In this document: piece by piece, positions 13,390 to 19,351 of the stretch | Position numbering within the stretch: the first letter of the stretch is position 1 | Layout: the number at the start of each line of letters is the position of its first letter | Assembly (NCBI GenBank): GCA_910584735.1 | Contig: CAJUBM010000049.1 | Span: forward strand, 1 to 19,351 | DNA: 19,351 nucleotides | Reading direction: 5' to 3' | DNA from: an uncultured Muribaculaceae bacterium | Lineage (GTDB): Bacteria > Bacteroidota > Bacteroidia > Bacteroidales > Muribaculaceae | The notes under the pieces: generated by a model | The model's database searches: none | Seen by the model: only the letters and a program-made list of their open reading frames with translations | Told to the model about the DNA's origin: nothing | Made by a program: the position numbers and the translations under genes

Positions 13390-14487
13390 ATGGAAGAGAT
13401 TAAGAAAACCTGTCTCCACCAGCGCCACATAGATTTAGGCGCTACGATGAGCCCTTTCGCCGGCTATGACATGCCGATACAGTACGAAGGCATAGTGGAG
13501 GAACACAACGCCGTGCGCAACGACTGTGGCGTGTTCGATGTAAGCCATATGGGCGAGGTCGACATACACGGCCCGGAGGCCGAACGGTTCGTAAACCGCA
13601 TATTCACCAACGATGTCGCCGGTGCCCCCGTGGGACAATGCTTCTATGGCATGATGCTCCACCCGGACGGCGGCGTAGTCGACGACCTGCTGGTCTACAA
13701 ACGCGGCGAGAACCATTTCCTCTTCGTTATAAACGCAGCCAACATAGCCAAGGACGAAGCCTGGATTCTGGAAAATGCCAAGGATTTCGATGTGACGGTC
13801 GACTGCCTCTCACCCGAGTACAGCGAACTGGCCGTGCAGGGTCCCAACGCCGAGAAAGTCGTTGAGGAAGTGCTCGGACTGCAATGTGCCGATCTTGCTT
13901 TCTACACATTCAAGGAAACCGAGCTTGGCGGGCAGCCCGTAATCATCTCTCGCACAGGATATACCGGCGAGGACGGCTTCGAGATATACGCCGCCCACGA
14001 TGTGATAGTGTCGCTATGGGACAAACTGCTGGCCTCGCACCGCTGCGCTCCCTGCGGACTCGGATGCCGCGATACCCTGCGCTTCGAAGTGGGCCTTCCT
14101 CTCTACGGCGACGAACTTGCCGACGACATAACGCCGGTGGAAGCCGGCCTGTCGATGTTCGTGAAAATCGAGAAGCCCGAACTCATAGGGCGTGAGGCCA
14201 TAGAGAGGCAGAAAGCCGAAGGCCCGCGCCGCAAAATCGTGGGGCTGGAACTGGCCGACAAGGCCATCCCCCGCCACGGCTACGAGGTTCTGAACCTTGA
14301 TGACGAGGTGGTGGGCCACATCACCACGGGCTACCACTCCATCTCCACCGACAAGTCCGTAGCCATGGCCATGGTCGATGCCCCATACGCAAAACGCGAC
14401 ACCCCTCTGAAGGTGCGCATACGCCGCAAGACATTCCCTTGCACCGTAGTGCCCAAGAAGTTCTACAAAAAGAGCTATAAACAATAA
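13390..14487 (+). CDS. gcvT: Glycine cleavage system T protein (aminomethyltransferase)
   Basis: GcvT takes the aminomethyl group from the lipoyl arm of GcvH, releases ammonia and passes the carbon to tetrahydrofolate, forming 5,10-methylene-THF. At 365 residues it has normal length. Family motifs seen are the N-terminal SPFAGYDMPIQY, CGVFDVSHMGE at 46-56, the HPDGGVVDDLLVY region at 91-103 with the catalytic Asp at 98-99, and SRTGYTGEDGFEIY in the middle. The ATG follows the lplA stop after 3 nt, which implies co-translation. Confidence 0.97.
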   Translation: MEEIKKTCLHQRHIDLGATMSPFAGYDMPIQYEGIVEEHNAVRNDCGVFDVSHMGEVDIHGPEAERFVNRIFTNDVAGAPVGQCFYGMMLHPDGGVVDDLLVYKRGENHFLFVINAANIAKDEAWILENAKDFDVTVDCLSPEYSELAVQGPNAEKVVEEVLGLQCADLAFYTFKETELGGQPVIISRTGYTGEDGFEIYAAHDVIVSLWDKLLASHRCAPCGLGCRDTLRFEVGLPLYGDELADDITPVEAGLSMFVKIEKPELIGREAIERQKAEGPRRKIVGLELADKAIPRHGYEVLNLDDEVVGHITTGYHSISTDKSVAMAMVDAPYAKRDTPLKVRIRRKTFPCTVVPKKFYKKSYKQ

Positions 14488-14527
14488 ACCCAAAACCGTA
14501 AAAACAACCTCAAAACACTATAACACC

Positions 14528-14899
14528 ATGATTTACTACAGCAAATCGCACGAATATATCCGCATCGAGAACGAGACAGAAGGATTCGTAGGCATCTCGG
14601 CCTTCGCCGCCAAGCAACTCGGAAACGTTGTCTACGTAGACCTCCCCGAGGAGGGTGACGAATTCGAAAAGGGCGAGGACTTCGGCGCCATCGAATCGGT
14701 AAAGGCCGCTTCCGACCTCTACGCCCCGGTAGACTGCGAGGTTGTAGAAGTAAACGAGGCCCTGGCCGACAACCCACGCCTCATCAACGAGGATCCGTTG
14801 GAGAACTATATAATGAAAGTGACCGTGAAAGACGCGTCACAGCTTGCCGACCTCATGGACGAGGCCGCATATGCCGACTTCTGCGCCAAAGAGCACTAA
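14528..14899 (+). CDS. gcvH: Glycine cleavage system H protein
   Basis: GcvH is the small lipoylated carrier that moves the aminomethyl intermediate between the P, T and L proteins. The 123-residue sequence is full length, with the biotinyl/lipoyl fold. The lipoylated lysine is residue 59 in GAIESVKAASDLYAPV. The ending YADFCAKEH is near the family's usual C-terminal helix. It lies 40 nt after gcvT, and its modifying ligase is encoded two genes upstream. Confidence 0.97.
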   Translation: MIYYSKSHEYIRIENETEGFVGISAFAAKQLGNVVYVDLPEEGDEFEKGEDFGAIESVKAASDLYAPVDCEVVEVNEALADNPRLINEDPLENYIMKVTVKDASQLADLMDEAAYADFCAKEH

Positions 14900-14959
14900 G
14901 CTACGGCACATATTATAGCTTTCAACAACCAACATCTCACAACCTTTCAATAAAATATC

Positions 14960-16294
14960 GTGCACAGATATTTTCCACATACGCCCGAGGACATCACCAT
15001 GATGCTCGGGCAGTGCGGTCTCACGGAGTTATCGCAGCTTTATTGCGATGTGCCCGAGGAACTGCGCCTTAAAGCGCCGTACAATCTTCCCCCGCAGATG
15101 AGCGAGACGGAGGTACGCCGCCATTTCGACCGTCTCGGACGTAAGAACATGCCGTCTCTGACATGCTTTGCCGGTGCCGGATTCTACGACCACTATTCCC
15201 CGGCTGCGGCCCTCAACCTCGTCGGCCGCTCCGAATTCCTCACGGCCTACACCCCATACCAGCCTGAAATCTCGCAAGGTACGCTGCAATACATCTTCGA
15301 ATACCAGACGATGATGAGCCGCCTTACGGGAATGGAGATTTCCAACGCGTCGATGTATGACGGCGCCACAGCCACCGCAGAGGCGATGATGATGGCCGTT
15401 GCCGCCGGACGCAAACGGCGCCGTGTGCTTGTATCTGCAACAATAAACCCGGCCTACCGCCGCGTAATCGACACATACGCCCATTACCACGGCATAGAAG
15501 TGGTTACGGTAGCCCAGGAGGACGGCGTGACATCACGCGAGGATATGGAACGTAAGCTCGGCGAATATAACGACATTGCCGGAGTAATCGTAGCCATCCC
15601 CAACTTCTACGGAATAATCGAAGACCATTCGGGGCTTGCCGAGATGGTACACGCCCGCAAGGCCCTGCTGATTATGACATGCGTGGCCTCCGATCTGGCC
15701 TCTCTGAAGACACCCGGCGAGTGGGGCGCCGACATAGCCTGCGGCGATGCCCAGAGCCTTGGCATCCCACTGAGCTACGGCGGACCATATCTCGGTTTCC
15801 TGTGTGCCACAAAGGCACTGATGAGAAAGATGCCCGGACGCGTGGTGGGCGCAACAAAGGATTCCGAGGGTCGCCGCTGCTTCGTGCTCACCCTCCAGGC
15901 CCGCGAACAGCACATACGCCGCGAGAAAGCCACATCAAACATCTGCTCCAACCAGGGCCTGATGACACTCTATGTGTCAATCTACATGAGCCTCATGGGT
16001 CCCGAAGGACTACGCGAGGTCAACGAGCGCTCCCATGCCGCCGCCAAATATCTTCTTGATAAGATGACAGCCGATGGCCGCGCCCGGTTGAAATATCCCG
16101 ACAAACCGTTCCTCAACGAATTCGTGCTTGAGACCGACTACCAGGTAGACACCCTGATACATGCCGCCATAAAGAAGGACAACATACTCCCCGGCGTGAA
16201 ACTCGGAGAGCATGAGATTCTGATGGCCGCCACCGAGATGCAGACCGCCGAGGATATCGACCGCCTGGCACGTACCGCCCGCGAATGTAACTAA
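14960..16294 (+). CDS. gcvPA: Glycine dehydrogenase (decarboxylating) subunit 1
   Basis: This is the N-terminal half of the P protein, which in many bacteria and archaea is a separate polypeptide that pairs with GcvPB to decarboxylate glycine. The 444 residues contain the aminotransferase-like fold without the PLP lysine. Typical motifs are YTPYQPEISQGTLQ at 95-108, GMEISNASMYDGATATAEA near 124-142, GIPLSYGGPYLG, and TLQAREQHIRREKATSNICS. The start codon is GTG, since MHRYFPHTPEDI matches the family N-terminus and no ATG is available before it. It stands 60 nt after gcvH and 20 nt before gcvPB. Confidence 0.96.
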   Translation: MHRYFPHTPEDITMMLGQCGLTELSQLYCDVPEELRLKAPYNLPPQMSETEVRRHFDRLGRKNMPSLTCFAGAGFYDHYSPAAALNLVGRSEFLTAYTPYQPEISQGTLQYIFEYQTMMSRLTGMEISNASMYDGATATAEAMMMAVAAGRKRRRVLVSATINPAYRRVIDTYAHYHGIEVVTVAQEDGVTSREDMERKLGEYNDIAGVIVAIPNFYGIIEDHSGLAEMVHARKALLIMTCVASDLASLKTPGEWGADIACGDAQSLGIPLSYGGPYLGFLCATKALMRKMPGRVVGATKDSEGRRCFVLTLQAREQHIRREKATSNICSNQGLMTLYVSIYMSLMGPEGLREVNERSHAAAKYLLDKMTADGRARLKYPDKPFLNEFVLETDYQVDTLIHAAIKKDNILPGVKLGEHEILMAATEMQTAEDIDRLARTARECN

Positions 16295-16314
16295 CCCTTG
16301 AAACATCCATCCAT

Positions 16315-17817
16315 ATGAACAGAGAATTATACGGCAATCTGGTGTTTGAACTCTCACGCGAGGGCCGCAAGGGTTACACTCTGCCGGCGAACGGGCTTGA
16401 CAACAGCAACGCTTTGGCCGACATCCCCTCCGCACTCCTCAGAAACGGCACCCCCGATCTGCCTCAATGTGACGAACTCACCGTAGTACGCCACTACAAC
16501 AACATGTCAACCAACAACTTCGGTGTAGACACGGGGTTCTATCCCCTGGGGTCGTGCACTATGAAGTACAATCCCAAGATAAACGAGGAAGCGGCTTCCC
16601 ACCGCGACTTTGCCAACCTCCACCCGTTTACGCCGGAATATGCCGCGCAGGGTGCTTTGGAAGCCTACTGGCAGCTACAGCAGGCTCTCAGCGAGATTGG
16701 CGGCATGGCCGAATTCACGCTCAACCCGTTTGCCGGGGCTCATGGAGAGCTTACCGGCCTGATGGTGATACGCCGTTATCACGAAAGCCGTGGCGATGAC
16801 AAGCGCTGCAAGGTTATCGTACCCGACTCTGCCCACGGAACCAACCCGGCTTCCGCCGCCGTGTGCGGTCTGGAAATCGTAGAGGTGAAGAGCCGCCCGG
16901 ACGGCACTGTCGATGTCGACGACCTGCGTCCGCTGCTTGACGACACGGTGGCCGCCGTGATGATGACAAACCCCAACACACTCGGTATATTTGAGAAAAA
17001 CATTCCGGAGATAGCCCGTCTCGTACACGAGGCCGGAGCGCTGATGTATTATGACGGAGCCAACCTCAACCCCATGCTCGGCGTGGCACGTCCCGGCGAC
17101 ATGGGCTTCGATGTGATGCACATCAACCTGCATAAGACCTTCTCCACCCCTCATGGCGGAGGAGGCCCCGGTTCAGGCCCTGTAGGCGTAAGGAAAGGAT
17201 TGGAGAAATTCCTCCCCTCACCACGCGTGATACGCCGCCGGGTAAACCGCGATGACCATCCCGTGGCCGAACACCAGCGCTACGCCTTGGAATATAGCAA
17301 CGAGGCTCTCGGCTCCATATCGGCCACATTAGGCAATTTCGCGGTGCAACTTAGAGCATTGGCCTATATCCTCTCCCTTGGACGTGACGGCCTGATGGAA
17401 GTAGGACCCTTGGCTACCCTCAACGCCAACTACGTGAAAGAGAAGCTGAAAGCCGACTACCTCCTGCCGATAGAGGGGGTATGCAAACATGAGTTCGTGT
17501 TCGACGGCCTGCGCGACAAATCCACAGGCGTCACCACTCTCAATGTGGCAAAACGTCTGCTCGACCACGGCTATCACGCACCGACAATCTATTTCCCGCT
17601 CCTCTTCCACGAATCACTGATGATAGAGCCTACCGAGACAGAGAGCCTCGAGACTCTTGACCGCTTCGTGGAGGTTATGCGCGACATAGCCCGTGAGGCA
17701 CGAGAGACCCCCGATGTGGTTATCAACGCACCGCTCAACACCCCGATCACCCATCCCGATGATACGGAGGCGGCTCTGCGCCCGATTCTCACATACGATG
17801 AACTGATTGCCGGCTGA
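16315..17817 (+). CDS. gcvPB: Glycine dehydrogenase (decarboxylating) subunit 2
   Basis: This is the catalytic half of the split P protein. The PLP lysine is residue 274 in HINLHKTFSTPHGGGGPG. Other motifs are YPLGSCTMKYNPKINE at 76-91, PFTPEYAAQG near 104-113, SAHGTNPASA at 172-181, and YYDGANLNPMLG at 245-256. At 500 residues it is near the usual size. The ATG (MNRELYGNLVFELS) follows gcvPA after 20 nt. It needs GcvPA as partner and passes the aminomethyl group to GcvH. Confidence 0.97.
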   Translation: MNRELYGNLVFELSREGRKGYTLPANGLDNSNALADIPSALLRNGTPDLPQCDELTVVRHYNNMSTNNFGVDTGFYPLGSCTMKYNPKINEEAASHRDFANLHPFTPEYAAQGALEAYWQLQQALSEIGGMAEFTLNPFAGAHGELTGLMVIRRYHESRGDDKRCKVIVPDSAHGTNPASAAVCGLEIVEVKSRPDGTVDVDDLRPLLDDTVAAVMMTNPNTLGIFEKNIPEIARLVHEAGALMYYDGANLNPMLGVARPGDMGFDVMHINLHKTFSTPHGGGGPGSGPVGVRKGLEKFLPSPRVIRRRVNRDDHPVAEHQRYALEYSNEALGSISATLGNFAVQLRALAYILSLGRDGLMEVGPLATLNANYVKEKLKADYLLPIEGVCKHEFVFDGLRDKSTGVTTLNVAKRLLDHGYHAPTIYFPLLFHESLMIEPTETESLETLDRFVEVMRDIAREARETPDVVINAPLNTPITHPDDTEAALRPILTYDELIAG

Positions 17818-17861
17818 ACACCGGGGAATCATACCCATTACGTTCATACACCTTATTAAAT

Positions 17862-19193
17862 ATGAAAGAGTATGATGTGATTGTTATCGGCGCCGGCCCC
17901 GGAGGTTACGAGGCGGCCGCGATGGCATCGAAAGACGGACTGAACACCCTCCTTATCGAAAAGGATCTTCCCGGAGGCACATGTCTCAACCGGGGATGCA
18001 TCCCCACGAAGACGCTATGTCGTTCGGCACAGGTTGCCGCCGATGTTGCCGATGCCGCAACCTACGGCATCATCACCGAAGGCCCCTGGCATGCCGACCT
18101 CGGCAAGATGCACGAACGCAAGGAGGCCGTCCTGGCCCAGCTTCGCGAGGCCGTAGAGGCTGTTACCTCAGGCTGCGACAAAGTCCGGGGCGAGGCTCGC
18201 TTCCGGGGGCAACGTGAAATCGAAGTAGCCGGAGAGGTGTACACAGCGCCGAAGATAATAATCGCCACCGGCTCCGAGCCTGCCGTCCTCCCCATCCCGG
18301 GTACCGACCTGTGCGTGAACTCCGATGCCATGCTCTCCCTCACAGAACTACCCGAATCCCTGATTGTAATCGGAGGAGGGGTAATCGGTATGGAATTTGC
18401 ATCGATATTCAGCGCCTTAGGCACGAAAGTGTCGGTCGTTGAATATTGCAAGGAAATTCTGCCGCCATTTGACCGCGACATATCCAAACGCCTCAAATCG
18501 GCCATGCAGCGCCGGGGCGTAGACTTCTTCACCGGATCAGCCGTTACGGAAGTCACAGCCGATGCCGACGGACACCGCAAGGTAACTTTCGAGGCAAAGG
18601 GGAAAGAGAAAAGCGTGGAAGCGCAGATGGTCCTTATGGCCGTGGGGCGCAAACCCGTGATTCCAGCAGGCGCGGAAACCGTGGGTATCAACACAGGCAG
18701 ACGCGGCATAGAGGTAGACACGCAATGGCTCACCTCCGCAGAGGGGGTATATGCCATAGGCGACTGCAACGGCCACTGTATGCTCGCCCATGCAGCCTCG
18801 GCCCAGGCCGCCGAGGTAATGGGTCGGCCGGTCAACATGGAAGTCATTCCTTCGGCAGTCTTCACCATGCCCGAATGTGCCATGGTAGGCCTTACCGAGG
18901 AGCAGTGTCGCGAACGCGAAATCCCGTTCCGCGCTGTCAAGACACTTTTCCGTGGCAACGGAAAGGCTCTAGCTATGGACGAGACTGACGGCATGGTGAA
19001 ACTCCTCGTCTCCACCACTGAAGAAGATGCAGGTAAAATCTTAGGGTGCCACATCATGGGGCCGCATGCCGCCGACCTTATAACCGAGGCAGCCCTCGCT
19101 ATGTCGGCAGGTCTGCGCACAGGTGACATCTCAGCCACTATCCATGCCCACCCCACCCTCTCGGAGGTTCTGCTGGCAGCCACACAGGCATAA
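17862..19193 (+). CDS. lpdA: Dihydrolipoyl dehydrogenase (L protein)
   Basis: This FAD enzyme re-oxidises the dihydrolipoyl arm of GcvH and reduces NAD. The 443 residues show the FAD-binding VIGAGPGGYEAA at 8-19, the redox-active cysteines 41 and 46 in GGTCLNRGCIPTK, the NAD-binding IGGGVIGMEFASIF, the second FAD contact YAIGDCNG, and the C-terminal catalytic HAHPTLSE at 428-435. It is the last gene of the operon, 44 nt after gcvPB. Its position in this operon suggests it serves glycine cleavage first, although it could also supply other lipoyl complexes if they exist. A hairpin follows 37 nt after the stop. Confidence 0.96.
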   Translation: MKEYDVIVIGAGPGGYEAAAMASKDGLNTLLIEKDLPGGTCLNRGCIPTKTLCRSAQVAADVADAATYGIITEGPWHADLGKMHERKEAVLAQLREAVEAVTSGCDKVRGEARFRGQREIEVAGEVYTAPKIIIATGSEPAVLPIPGTDLCVNSDAMLSLTELPESLIVIGGGVIGMEFASIFSALGTKVSVVEYCKEILPPFDRDISKRLKSAMQRRGVDFFTGSAVTEVTADADGHRKVTFEAKGKEKSVEAQMVLMAVGRKPVIPAGAETVGINTGRRGIEVDTQWLTSAEGVYAIGDCNGHCMLAHAASAQAAEVMGRPVNMEVIPSAVFTMPECAMVGLTEEQCREREIPFRAVKTLFRGNGKALAMDETDGMVKLLVSTTEEDAGKILGCHIMGPHAADLITEAALAMSAGLRTGDISATIHAHPTLSEVLLAATQA

Positions 19194-19230
19194 TATCCGA
19201 ACATAACCACGGATACATTATCCTATACCA

Positions 19231-19270
19231 AGGCGTTGTGTCAAAATTCATCTTTTTTGACACAACGCTT
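19231..19270 (+). terminator. Terminator-like hairpin after the gcv operon
   Basis: GCGTTGTGTCAAAA (19233-19246) pairs perfectly with TTTTGACACAACGC (19255-19268), a 14-bp stem with an 8-nt loop, starting 37 nt after the lpd stop. A-G and T-T at the edges can extend it. The tail TTCTATTATAT is moderately U-rich. Confidence 0.7.
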
Positions 19271-19351
19271 CTATTATATAACACTTTTGGCAATGGTAAC
19301 TTTATAGTGGAACCGGATGGTAGTGGCGCCGGACCTCCGGGACGGCAGGCC
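19231..19351 (+). repeat. Dispersed modular repeat, copy C (downstream of lpd)
   Basis: It has the same modules and order as copy A at 1-90 (hairpin, 37-nt identical block 19274-19310, GC-rich block), but in opposite orientation within the window. The last module continues through GGACGGCAGGCC to the window end. Compared with copy A it carries 16 extra bases (19311-19326) that duplicate TAGTGG. Like copy A it directly follows the 3' end of a gene. Confidence 0.85.

Noticed and set aside
18062..19210. Long open frame on the minus strand across lpd (382 codons)
   Set aside because: It is fully antisense to a gene with all catalytic motifs, has a low-complexity Ser/Arg-rich composition and no recognisable domain; it arises from GC-rich codons of the real gene.
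1..19351. CRISPR arrays, rRNA or tRNA genes, transposases, integrases, toxin-antitoxin or defence genes
   Set aside because: None was seen on either strand; the repeats present are not regularly spaced and no mobile-element protein is encoded.

Overview
The window looks like a chromosomal piece of a Bacteroidales gut commensal, most likely of the Muribaculaceae type. This is inferred from several things: moderately high GC; promoters with a -33 TTTG and a -7 TAnnTTTG box; almost no Shine-Dalgarno sequences; the gene order sufB-sufC-sufD-sufS; a glycine decarboxylase split into two subunits; and a secreted BspA-type leucine-rich-repeat protein with a type IX secretion-like C-terminal domain. 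No phage, plasmid, CRISPR, rRNA or tRNA gene is visible. Most of the DNA is core metabolism. The unusual material lies in the intergenic spaces.

Layout. Positions 1-12072 are read on the minus strand. In transcription order they hold: cvpA-like membrane protein, sufB, sufC, sufD, sufS and a small DUF2007 protein (12072 down to 6339); then a 185-bp imperfect palindrome (6128-6312); a sodium-dependent SNF-family transporter (6098-4761); the secreted LRR protein (4636-3185), with its own strong promoter; biosynthetic arginine decarboxylase speA (3082-1184); a large inverted repeat (978-1116); and truA (882-112). Positions 12373-19193 are read on the plus strand as one tight operon: lipoate-protein ligase, gcvT, gcvH, gcvPA, gcvPB and dihydrolipoyl dehydrogenase. 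The two directions diverge from a 300-bp spacer (12073-12372) that carries a promoter for each side and, between them, a terminator-like hairpin that ends no visible gene.

How the genes work together. The SUF genes encode a scaffold (SufBCD) plus its cysteine desulfurase (SufS) for iron-sulfur cluster assembly. The right-hand operon encodes all protein components of the glycine cleavage system (P as two subunits, T, H, L) plus the ligase that can attach lipoate to GcvH, so it is a nearly self-contained glycine-to-methylene-THF module.

Repeats. A modular repeat lies just downstream of truA (1-90), between speA and truA (930-1116) and just downstream of lpd (19231-19351). It consists of a terminator-like hairpin, then a conserved 37-nt block, then a GC-rich block. 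The copies at the two window ends are in inverted orientation. A second repeat type is the AT-rich 185-bp palindrome; a 27-nt piece resembling its end overlaps the sufD stop codon. I see no clearly new gene system. The repeats and the orphan hairpin in the divergent spacer are the best leads.
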